A stretch of 5,039 bases of DNA from Flavobacteriia bacterium (GTDB lineage: Bacteria; Bacteroidota; Bacteroidia; Flavobacteriales_D; Crocinitomicaceae), in contig RFSL01000082.1 of the NCBI GenBank assembly GCA_009923965.1, forward strand, positions 1 to 5,039, in the 5' to 3' direction. Below the pieces are notes generated by a model. The model did not search any database. It was given only the letters and a program-made list of their open reading frames with translations, and was not told the origin of the DNA. Positions 1-5,039 of the stretch are shown piece by piece (the stretch's first letter is position 1; each line of letters starts with the position of its first letter). The position numbers and the translations under genes are program-made.

Positions 1-18
1 TTTATGTTGCTAACATTA

Positions 19-46
19 TTGTAACAAATTTTACAATATAAGTTTG
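19..46 (+). promoter_or_regulatory. Bacteroidota-type promoter for the lytic transglycosylase gene
   Basis: A TTG at 19-21 is followed after 17 nt by TAAGTTTG at 39-46, an exact match to the TAnnTTTG -7 element described for Bacteroidota primary sigma factors. The TTG at this distance matches the reported -33 element. Transcription would start at about 50-54, leaving an A/T-rich leader of roughly 25 nt before the ATG at 78. That leader has no Shine-Dalgarno sequence but has an A-rich tract just upstream of the start, as is usual in this phylum. Both elements and the spacing are seen directly; use as a promoter is inference. Confidence 0.6.
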
Positions 47-77
47 GAGTGTATCTTTATTAAAAAAATTAAAATAC

Positions 78-1025
78 ATGAAAACTCTCCTTTCATTACT
101 TTTTCAGTTTTATCTTTTTCAGTTTTATTCACAGCCCCTAAATTCATGGTCTGATGAGAAAATAATGGTGAAAAAAGCTTCAGAAGTAAGTACAATTATG
201 AATGCAGAAATGATTTTTACAGAGCGTTGGGACATTCTTCCACAACCACAGTTTTGGAAACAGATTATGCTTTTATCTCCAGATTCGTGTTTAATAAACA
301 TAGCGGCAACAAGAGTTGTTCTGAAAAAAATGTCTAATAAAGATTGGAATAGTCAAAGTGAACTTGAAAAAGACAGCGTAAGACAGAATTTACGAAAAGA
401 ATTCGGACTAAGTAATTCTGATAGGATATATGTTACAACAGGAAAAAATGATTTCTTTAAATTCAAAGAAGTCTATCCATCTTTATCAAAAGGAGTCGCT
501 GCATTTGAAAAATTTGGTGTTGATCCTTGGTATGCACAAGCAATTCTTCTTATTGAAAGTCCTGGTCAATTAAAAAAATCTATTTCTGGGGCCTACGGAG
601 CCTTCCAATTAATGCCAAATGTTGCCCGTGCTCAAGGGTTAACTGTAAATAACACAATAGATGAAAGGGCGAACTTTGAACGCTGTGCTTATGGCTCTGC
701 AAGATTAATTCAAAAAATTTGTATTCCAGAAGCCAAAAATATTTTAGCGCCTTATTCACTTAAATACAATGAAACTGATCTTTGGTTTCGACTTTTTGTT
801 ATGCATGTATATCATGCAGGAGCTGGAAATGTAGCAGCAGTAATCGCTAAAATTCAACCTAAAGAAGCTTCCCAGCAAATTATTTTAGACATGTGGCAAA
901 ATACCGGGGGAGGTTTTGGAAATAATTCGCAAAATTACACGCAACTTGCATTAGCTGCTCAACTCATCATTCATGATATGATTTATAAAGAATGTGATGA
1001 GATTTCTGACTGTGCATCTCGTTAA
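78..1025 (+). CDS. Secreted lytic transglycosylase (SLT/Slt70-like, lysozyme fold)
   Basis: This 315-residue protein is predicted to cleave the MurNAc-GlcNAc bond of peptidoglycan with formation of 1,6-anhydroMurNAc, acting outside the inner membrane. Residues 1-18 form a signal peptide, with likely cleavage near FYS-Q at 18/19. Residues 20-135 match nothing I recognise. The SLT domain covers about 138-300: catalytic Glu160 in LLIES, the AYGAFQLMP block at 172-180 (family form: GxMQLMP), YHAGAGNV at 245-252 (family form: AYNAGxGNV), and Asn-Tyr at 286-287 in the last helical region. The order and spacing of these blocks support the family firmly. Two departures stand out: His246 replaces the usual Asn of YNAG, and the segment after Glu160 reads SPG rather than the common S-x-F-x-P. 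Cysteines at 71, 203, 215, 306 and 312 could form disulfides in the periplasm. The ATG at 78 fits the signal peptide and the promoter at 19-46. The stop overlaps the stop of convergent msrB. The target bond type and the cellular role (turnover, division or secretion) cannot be read from sequence. Confidence 0.85.
   Translation: MKTLLSLLFQFYLFQFYSQPLNSWSDEKIMVKKASEVSTIMNAEMIFTERWDILPQPQFWKQIMLLSPDSCLINIAATRVVLKKMSNKDWNSQSELEKDSVRQNLRKEFGLSNSDRIYVTTGKNDFFKFKEVYPSLSKGVAAFEKFGVDPWYAQAILLIESPGQLKKSISGAYGAFQLMPNVARAQGLTVNNTIDERANFERCAYGSARLIQKICIPEAKNILAPYSLKYNETDLWFRLFVMHVYHAGAGNVAAVIAKIQPKEASQQIILDMWQNTGGGFGNNSQNYTQLALAAQLIIHDMIYKECDEISDCASR
99..128 (+). repeat. Perfect 15-bp tandem duplication in the signal-peptide coding region
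   Basis: The 15-bp unit CTTTTTCAGTTTTAT occurs twice with no gap and no mismatch, at 99-113 and 114-128. It is in frame and encodes LFQFY twice (residues 8-12 and 13-17), which makes up most of the hydrophobic core of the transglycosylase signal peptide. With one copy the hydrophobic stretch would be only about ten residues, so the second copy lengthens it to a normal size. Identity at every base, including synonymous sites, suggests either a recent slippage duplication or ongoing copy-number change. Two copies do not prove phase variation. Confidence 0.9.
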
Positions 1026-1033
1026 GCAGAAAT
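1002..1033 (+). terminator. Weak stem-loop spanning the convergent stop codons
   Basis: ATTTCTG at 1002-1008 is the perfect reverse complement of CAGAAAT at 1027-1033. The stem can be extended by two pairs (C1010-G1026, T1011-A1025) with A1009 bulged, leaving a loop of about 13 nt that contains the end of the transglycosylase gene. It is followed on the plus strand by AAATTTT (1034-1040), so it could act as a poor intrinsic terminator for the plus-strand gene. The stem is A/T-rich, and a competing 5-bp stem exists (GAGAT 999-1003 with ATCTC 1016-1020). No stronger terminator is visible between these convergent genes. Confidence 0.25.
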
Positions 1034-1396
1034 AAATTTTATCGAAAGTGAATTGACACAATGGCGTGTATTTTTCTCAGTAAAAAACTCTCCTTCAAAA
1101 ACATGCCCTAAGTGTCCGGTACAATTTCCGCAGATAATCTCAACTCTTCTTCCATCTGCATCTTTTACTCGTTTAACATTGTTTTCAAAGTCATCATCAA
1201 AACTTGGCCAACCACAGCCTGAATCAAATTTCGAGTTGCTACTATAAAGTGGATGCTCGCATCTTCGGCAAACAAAAATTCCATTCTGAGAAAATTTATT
1301 ATACTCACCAGAGTTAGGATATTCTGTACCTTTTGATTCAATAATATACGATTCTTCCTTCGTTAAAGCATGCCAATTTTCTTTTTTCAATGTCAT
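1022..1396 (-). CDS. msrB: Peptide-methionine (R)-S-oxide reductase MsrB
   Basis: MsrB reduces the R epimer of methionine sulfoxide in proteins back to methionine, normally recycled by thioredoxin. At 124 residues the protein is a stand-alone MsrB domain, with no MsrA fusion and no signal peptide, so it should be cytoplasmic. Two CxxC pairs that bind structural zinc in the family are present: Cys43/Cys46 (CRRC) and Cys89/Cys92 (CGNC). The SGCGWPSF block at 59-66 carries Cys61, the usual resolving-cysteine candidate. GHLGHVF (94-100) and the catalytic RHCVNS block with Cys113 complete the active site. Its ATG overlaps the menC stop as ATGA (1396-1393), which points to translational coupling and makes it the last gene of the rlmH-menC-msrB cluster. 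The C-terminus is short, ending soon after the LSIKF strand. Its TAA overlaps the TAA of the convergent transglycosylase gene. Confidence 0.96.
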   Translation of the reverse strand: MTLKKENWHALTKEESYIIESKGTEYPNSGEYNKFSQNGIFVCRRCEHPLYSSNSKFDSGCGWPSFDDDFENNVKRVKDADGRRVEIICGNCTGHLGHVFEGEFFTEKNTRHCVNSLSIKFISA

Positions 1397-2463
1397 ACAC
1401 TCATTTTTAAAAATCCATTTTTAATAACAAGCTTAGACGGCAAATTGTTTGTGTATAATCCACCAGTTCCTAAACCCTGCGGTAAAATAATCGAATAATT
1501 TCCTGTAAACTGAGAAATTGCATTTAAGCCAATTGATGATTCTAAGGCAGAGGTAATCCACCACGAAATTGATCGTTCTTCCGCTAATTCAATCCATTCC
1601 TTACAGCCATAAAAGCCTCCATGTAAGCTTGGTTTAAGAACGATAAACTGAGGGCAGACAAAATCCAATAATGATCTTCGTTCTTCTCGGGTTGAAATAC
1701 CGATTAATTCTTCATCCAAAGCCAGAGGCAGAATATTTTTTTTACATAAATAAGCTAGTTTTTCTAACTGTCCAGATTGAATAGGTTGCTCAATAGAATG
1801 AACATCTAAATCTTTTAACTGCAGTAATTTCTCCTCTATTTCATATGGTGAAAAAGCACCATTTGCATCAACTCGGATCGTTATTTGGCTAGCATTAAAC
1901 TGAGCTCGGATTTTCTCAATTAAAGCTAATTCTTTATTAAAAGCAAGAGCGCCAATTTTTATTTTAATGGTAGAAAATCCTGCCTGAATTTTTGAATCAA
2001 TTTGCTCTTGCATAAATTCCACATCACCCATCCAAACCAAACCGTTTATAGGAATTTGTGAAAGCCCTTCTGAAAAATTATTTTTATAAATTAATCCCTT
2101 CCCTCCATTCAGGAAATCTAAAGCTGCTGTTTCAAAACCAAAAATAAGTGAAGGATATTGCCGGAATCTGCTATAAAAAAGTTGGATATTTTCAGTAAAT
2201 TCAACTGTTTTTAGTGAGTTTAAATCATTTATCTCTAGCTGATTTTCGATGAATTCAACTACTAAATTAATTAGAGCGAGATAGTCATTTTCATCTTTAA
2301 AATCTGGTGATAATCCAGGGATAATGCTGAATTCTCCTTGACCACAAGTTCCATTCTCGTCTGATATTTTTAATATCCACGAAGGTTTTTCTTTTAAAAT
2401 TCCGCGACTTGTTCCACTTGGAATCTTAAAATTCAATACAATTTTATCAATGGAAGCTTTCAT
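1393..2463 (-). CDS. menC: o-Succinylbenzoate synthase MenC (enolase superfamily)
   Basis: MenC dehydrates 2-succinyl-6-hydroxy-2,4-cyclohexadiene-1-carboxylate to o-succinylbenzoate, a cytoplasmic step of menaquinone synthesis. The 356-residue protein has the two-part layout of the superfamily: an N-terminal capping domain (about 1-125) and a (beta/alpha) barrel (about 135-345). The full catalytic set is visible: the KxK pair Lys167/Lys169 in KIKIG, metal ligands Asp199 (RVDAN), Glu225 (IEQP) and Asp250 (ALDEE), and the opposite lysine Lys277 (VLKPSL). INGLVWMG near 139-146, WWITSALES at 301-309 and LPQGLGTG at 327-334 resemble MenC of Bacteroidota. The same fold includes dipeptide epimerases and N-acylamino-acid racemases, so a side activity is possible, but MenC is the best reading. 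The start lies 12 nt after the rlmH stop, and AGGA overlapping that TAG stop could serve as a weak ribosome-binding site. No other men gene is in the window. Confidence 0.9.
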   Translation of the reverse strand: MKASIDKIVLNFKIPSGTSRGILKEKPSWILKISDENGTCGQGEFSIIPGLSPDFKDENDYLALINLVVEFIENQLEINDLNSLKTVEFTENIQLFYSRFRQYPSLIFGFETAALDFLNGGKGLIYKNNFSEGLSQIPINGLVWMGDVEFMQEQIDSKIQAGFSTIKIKIGALAFNKELALIEKIRAQFNASQITIRVDANGAFSPYEIEEKLLQLKDLDVHSIEQPIQSGQLEKLAYLCKKNILPLALDEELIGISTREERRSLLDFVCPQFIVLKPSLHGGFYGCKEWIELAEERSISWWITSALESSIGLNAISQFTGNYSIILPQGLGTGGLYTNNLPSKLVIKNGFLKMSV

Positions 2464-2475
2464 GACAATATTTTC

Positions 2476-2949
2476 CTAAGCATGATGATAGGGTTCATTT
2501 CTAATAATTGAAAAGGCACGATAAAGTTGTTCTAAAAAAATTAATCTAACCATTTGGTGCGAATAAGTCATAGCAGAAAGCGACATTTTAAAATTTGCGC
2601 GCTGGTATAATTCATTATCAAATCCATAAGCACCACCAATTATAAATGTTATACAATTCGGCATTTCCATTGCTTTATTCTCTAGCCATAAGGCAAATTT
2701 ATTAGAGGAAAACTGCTGGCCATTTTCATCTAATAAGACAACAAAATCATTTGGTGAAATTTTACTTAAGAGTAAATCTCCCTCCTTTTTTTTTAGAACT
2801 TCTGTACTTATATTTTTTGGGTTTTTCACATCCGGAACATCAACTCGAAGAAAATTACAATAATGAATAATTCTATTTTCGTAAATCGTTTCTCCCTCTT
2901 TTAGATAGGCAAAATTAGTTTTACCAAGGACTAAAAACTTTATTTTCAT
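2476..2949 (-). CDS. rlmH: 23S rRNA pseudouridine-1915 N3-methyltransferase RlmH
   Basis: RlmH is a SPOUT-class methyltransferase that uses S-adenosylmethionine to methylate N3 of pseudouridine 1915 (E. coli numbering) in helix 69 of 23S rRNA, acting on assembled 70S ribosomes as a homodimer. The protein is 157 residues, the usual family length of about 155-160. Diagnostic blocks are LLDENGQQFSS (72-82), the SAM-binding trefoil-knot loop IIGGAYGF (103-110), and the C-terminal run from MTYSHQM (127-133) through LEQLYRAF (139-146) to NEPYHH (151-156), which is nearly invariant in the family. The ATG at 2949 gives the typical MKIK-type N-terminus. It is the first gene of the minus-strand cluster with menC and msrB. 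No Shine-Dalgarno lies at the start; an AGGAGGT about 65 nt upstream (minus strand, 3021-3015) is too far away to serve it. Confidence 0.97.
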   Translation of the reverse strand: MKIKFLVLGKTNFAYLKEGETIYENRIIHYCNFLRVDVPDVKNPKNISTEVLKKKEGDLLLSKISPNDFVVLLDENGQQFSSNKFALWLENKAMEMPNCITFIIGGAYGFDNELYQRANFKMSLSAMTYSHQMVRLIFLEQLYRAFSIIRNEPYHHA

Positions 2950-2988
2950 GAGATTTCTAATGGTTTGGGTTTACCTAAAATGTGGTTT

Positions 2989-3016
2989 TTGTAACACTAA
3001 ACTTTCTACACTAAAC
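2989..3016 (-). repeat. Two 14-nt direct repeats in the rlmH upstream region
   Basis: On the minus strand the 9-mer GTTTAGTGT occurs twice with a 14-nt period (3016-3008 and 3002-2994). The full 14-nt units (3016-3003 and 3002-2989) match at 11 of 14 positions. They lie about 40-65 nt before the rlmH start in the 219-nt divergent spacer 2950-3168. Two sites at this spacing could be a regulator-binding or leader element; they could also be a small chance duplication in AT-rich DNA. On the minus strand I see no TAnnTTTG closer to rlmH than 3135-3128 (TATTTTTG), which has no TTG at a suitable distance. The rlmH promoter is therefore unassigned. Confidence 0.35.
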
Positions 3017-3155
3017 CTCCTATAATTTCTAGTTCTTCAAGTTCAATGCTGGAAAACATAAAAATACACCTTATTTGCGAAATTCACAACAACCAAATTT
3101 TTATCTGCTTAATTCGATTTTGAACTTCAAAAATAAATACGCTAACTTCACTAAA

Positions 3156-3163
3156 TAAATTTG
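3156..3163 (+). promoter_or_regulatory. Possible -7 element almost touching the start of the 3169 gene
   Basis: TAAATTTG at 3156-3163 matches TAnnTTTG exactly and is the only such match on the plus strand between 2950 and 3168. It ends 5 nt before the ATG at 3169, so transcription from it would begin at or next to the start codon and give a leaderless or nearly leaderless message. No TTG is found 17-23 nt upstream of it, so half of the promoter is missing. The sequence is A/T-rich enough for a chance match. Confidence 0.3.
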
Positions 3164-3168
3164 AAATC

Positions 3169-3645
3169 ATGAGAAGTATATTTTTAATACTATTTTTAGT
3201 TTTTTGCAGAAATAGTTTTACTCAAAAATCAAATAATAGAAGCTATCTTGAATTAAATAGTGGTATAGCAGTATTTGAAGAATTTTCGTCTTTTGGACCA
3301 AGTGGAAGATTTTTTCCTGGAATATCTTTTTTAATTGGTAATCAGAGCTTTATTTTTCAAAATATCTTTTTTGAAAGCCAAATTGGACTGGCATTACCCT
3401 CTATTTTAACTGCAAAAATAGGTCTCGGATTTATAAATGAGGGAATTGGTGCTAGCATAGGAATGAGACTATATCCCACAATGGCTTATGCACAAATTCA
3501 TTTGCCAACTAGCAATGGGCAATTCAATATTTCAGCAGAAGTATCCCCACTTACAAATAGTTCCTTTGAGTCTTATTCTTTGGGCGCAAGAAATATTTTC
3601 GCTCTAGGCTATCAATGGAATATTGGAAAGAGTAGAAAAAGATAA
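3169..3645 (+). CDS. Small exported protein, outer-membrane beta-barrel-like, function unknown
   Basis: I do not recognise this 158-residue protein as a named family. Residues 1-18 form a signal peptide (positive N-terminus, then a hydrophobic run ILFLVF), with likely cleavage at T18-Q19; Gln at +1 is common in Bacteroidota. Cys13 is preceded by Phe, a poor lipobox, so a lipoprotein is unlikely. The mature part of about 140 residues is rich in Gly, Ser, Phe and Ile, with alternating hydrophobic segments such as FFPGISFLIG (48-57), IGLALPSILTAKIGLGF (72-88), GIGASIGMRLYP (92-103) and NIFALGYQWNIG (142-153). Several end in turns with Gly, Asn or Pro. This is the texture and size of an eight-stranded outer-membrane barrel, but no motif confirms it. 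The C-terminus is basic (KSRKR) rather than ending in an aromatic barrel signal. It stands alone: rlmH is divergent upstream and the Nfu gene is convergent 23 nt downstream. That the ORF is real is supported by the signal peptide; its role is open. Confidence 0.7.
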   Translation: MRSIFLILFLVFCRNSFTQKSNNRSYLELNSGIAVFEEFSSFGPSGRFFPGISFLIGNQSFIFQNIFFESQIGLALPSILTAKIGLGFINEGIGASIGMRLYPTMAYAQIHLPTSNGQFNISAEVSPLTNSSFESYSLGARNIFALGYQWNIGKSRKR

Positions 3646-3668
3646 AAACTAATTTCTTGAGATTCCAA

Positions 3669-3914
3669 CTAAACAGCTATAACAGCTTTTACGTCGGGCG
3701 CAGATATTTTTAAGGCTTCTTCTAATCCTGCTTTCAAAGTCATTTTGCTCATTGAACAATCACTGCAAGATCCTAATAAGTGAACTTTTACAATCCCATC
3801 ATCTGTAATTTCTACCAATTCCATATCGCCACCATCAGCATGTAAAAAAGGGCGTAATTGAAGTAAAGCGGTGTTTACTTTTTCGGTAATACTAGCTATA
3901 TTGATTTCAGACAT
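3669..3914 (-). CDS. NifU C-terminal-domain (Nfu-type) iron-sulfur scaffold protein
   Basis: Nfu-domain proteins hold an iron-sulfur cluster, usually [4Fe-4S] shared between two subunits, and pass it to apo-enzymes in the cytoplasm. The 81-residue protein is essentially one NifU C-terminal domain. It has the LRPFLHADGGDMELV segment (20-34), the cluster-binding CxxC at Cys50 and Cys53 in GSCSDCSMS, and TLKAGLEEAL (59-68) after it. These are the only two cysteines. It lacks the N-terminal A-type-like domain of NfuA and the IscU-like part of full NifU, so it is a minimal stand-alone Nfu. It starts 7 nt after the mrp stop on the same strand, so the two are very probably one transcript and may act together in cluster delivery. 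No separate promoter fits in the 7-nt gap. Confidence 0.93.
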   Translation of the reverse strand: MSEINIASITEKVNTALLQLRPFLHADGGDMELVEITDDGIVKVHLLGSCSDCSMSKMTLKAGLEEALKISAPDVKAVIAV

Positions 3915-3921
3915 GTCAATT

Positions 3922-4995
3922 CTATTTTTTAGTAGCTATTAGATTCTTTAATTCTTCTGTAAAGTTATGAACTAATTCATCAAAAGCACGAGAAATTGGC
4001 GTATTTTCTTGATAAACAGCAGGTCGACCGGCATCACCTGCTTCGCAAACACTTTGAACAAGAGGAATTGAACCAAGAAAAGGAACATTCATTCCTTGCG
4101 CCAAATTTTTTGCACCATCTCTTCCAAAAATATAGTATTTATTATCTGGAAGTTCAGCAGGTGTAAACCAAGCCATATTTTCTACAATTCCAATAACAGG
4201 CACCTTCAATGTGTCCATTTTAAACATATTAACACCCCTGCGAGCATCTGCTAAAGCAACTTCTTGCGGCGTACTTACGATTACAACACCATCTAAAGGA
4301 ACAGCCTGCACAAGCGAGAGATGAATATCTCCTGTACCCGGAGGTAAATCAATCAACAAATAATCTAATTCTCCCCAATGAGCATCTGTAAACATTTGAG
4401 TAAGTGCTTTTGAAGCCATTGGGCCACGCCAAACAACAGCATTATCCTGATCTGTAAAAAATCCAATTGATAATAGCTTTACACCTTGTGCTAAAATTGG
4501 TTCAATCATTGAAATGCCATCAATATCAATCATTTTTGGTCTGTCACCAACAACATCAAACATAGTTGGCATTGATGGTCCGTAAATATCAGCATCAACA
4601 ATACCAACCTTAAATCCTTTTTTCTGCAGCCCGCCCGCAAGATTAGAGGTAATTGTAGACTTCCCTACTCCACCCTTTCCAGAGGCAATCGCCACAATAT
4701 ATTTTACATCAGGAAGAATTTTTCTTCTCTTTTCTTTTGATTCACTCGGCAATCCTTTAACAATGCAATCTACTTCTAAAGCAGAACCAAAAACACGTTT
4801 TAAATTAAATGAAACTGCTTCTTGCATTCTCTTTCGAGCGTGAAGTGCTGGATTAGATACTTGAATTGATAATTCAATACGCTGCTCTAAGATTTTTAAA
4901 TCTTCAATTAAATTCGAACTAACAATATCTTTTTTTAAATCAGGTTCAATTATATTTCCTAATACTCTAAGGACCTCTTCGCGATTTAATTCCAT
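3922..4995 (-). CDS. mrp: Mrp/ApbC/NBP35-family P-loop ATPase, iron-sulfur cluster carrier
   Basis: Mrp-type ATPases bind and transfer iron-sulfur clusters to target enzymes as cytoplasmic dimers. The 357-residue protein has an N-terminal MIP18/DUF59 domain (about 1-80) followed by a MinD-like P-loop domain (about 97-350). The deviant Walker A GKGGVGKST lies at 106-114, with signature Lys107 and P-loop Lys112. Switch I DADIYGPS is at 134-141 and Walker B with its following loop, DLPPGTGD, at 216-223. The family marker VENMAWFTP is at 271-279. The C-terminal CxxC that carries the bridging cluster in E. coli and Salmonella Mrp/ApbC is absent: after VENM the sequence runs through LPDNKYYIFG without cysteine. 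Only Cys77 and Cys317 remain in the whole protein. From memory this form is common in Bacteroidota, so it is probably a lineage trait rather than damage. The Nfu gene follows after 7 nt. The 44 nt visible upstream hold an A/T-rich leader and no full TAnnTTTG, so the promoter probably lies outside the window. Confidence 0.95.
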   Translation of the reverse strand: MELNREEVLRVLGNIIEPDLKKDIVSSNLIEDLKILEQRIELSIQVSNPALHARKRMQEAVSFNLKRVFGSALEVDCIVKGLPSESKEKRRKILPDVKYIVAIASGKGGVGKSTITSNLAGGLQKKGFKVGIVDADIYGPSMPTMFDVVGDRPKMIDIDGISMIEPILAQGVKLLSIGFFTDQDNAVVWRGPMASKALTQMFTDAHWGELDYLLIDLPPGTGDIHLSLVQAVPLDGVVIVSTPQEVALADARRGVNMFKMDTLKVPVIGIVENMAWFTPAELPDNKYYIFGRDGAKNLAQGMNVPFLGSIPLVQSVCEAGDAGRPAVYQENTPISRAFDELVHNFTEELKNLIATKK

Positions 4996-5039
4996 CTTAT
5001 TTATTGTTTTTTTTTATTGATTTTACAGATTTATAAACA

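Noticed and set aside
1053..1247. Plus-strand open frame of 64 codons
   Set aside because: It lies wholly inside msrB on the opposite strand, whose zinc and catalytic motifs are unmistakable. It has no signal, motif or promoter of its own.
3039..3127. AAGTTCAA (3039-3046) and TTGAACTT (3120-3127) inverted repeat
   Set aside because: Eight bases with a 73-nt gap in AT-rich DNA is expected by chance often enough; no further pairing extends it.
3128..3135. TATTTTTG on the minus strand as the rlmH promoter
   Set aside because: It matches TAnnTTTG but has no TTG at 17-23 nt, and it would give a leader of about 170 nt. Not listed as a promoter.
3169..3225. Lipoprotein reading of the 3169 gene, with Cys13 as the acylated residue
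   Set aside because: The residues before Cys13 are LVF; Phe at -1 does not fit a lipobox, and a normal signal-peptidase site before Gln19 fits better.
3671..3690. Possible stem-loop AAACAGCT / AGCTTTT ending in T residues, as a terminator for the 3169 gene
   Set aside because: The stem needs a bulged C, is A/T-rich and is formed by the last codons of the Nfu gene (AVIAV) on the other strand. Too weak to list.
5026..5033. TAAATCTG on the minus strand upstream of mrp as a -7 element
   Set aside because: One core position differs from TAnnTTTG, and any matching TTG would lie beyond the window edge, so it cannot be supported.

Overview
The window is AT-rich bacterial DNA carrying seven intact protein genes. 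I see no tRNA, rRNA, CRISPR array or mobile element. It looks like Bacteroidota, most likely a flavobacterium-like lineage. The reasons are the strong A+T bias, Bacteroidota-type promoter elements (TTG and TAnnTTTG) ahead of the first gene, A-rich leaders with no clear Shine-Dalgarno ahead of most starts, signal peptides followed by Gln at the likely cleavage point, a MenC enzyme (menaquinone pathway), and a Mrp protein without the C-terminal CxxC pair. The genus cannot be fixed from this window.

Layout. At 78-1025 (+) lies a secreted lytic transglycosylase with its own promoter. It converges on a three-gene minus-strand cluster transcribed in the order rlmH (2949-2476), menC (2463-1393), msrB (1396-1022). 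This cluster is tightly packed: 12 nt between rlmH and menC, and an ATGA overlap of menC and msrB. The stop codons of msrB and the transglycosylase overlap in a TTAA palindrome. A 219-nt divergent spacer (2950-3168) separates rlmH from a plus-strand gene (3169-3645) for a small exported protein of unknown function that resembles an outer-membrane beta-barrel. That gene converges on a second minus-strand pair, mrp (4995-3922) followed after 7 nt by a NifU-domain gene (3914-3669).

How the genes work together. mrp and the NifU-domain gene form a plausible iron-sulfur cluster carrier and scaffold module. The rlmH-menC-msrB cluster mixes ribosome modification, menaquinone synthesis and methionine sulfoxide repair; the shared factor is probably only co-transcription. 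The transglycosylase and the small exported protein act in the cell envelope.

This is mostly housekeeping chromosome. I found no convincing new multi-gene system. The points most worth a second look are a perfect 15-bp tandem duplication inside the transglycosylase signal peptide, motif departures in that enzyme, the CxxC-less Mrp beside a CxxC-bearing Nfu protein, and the unrecognised exported protein with a -7-like box almost touching its start codon.
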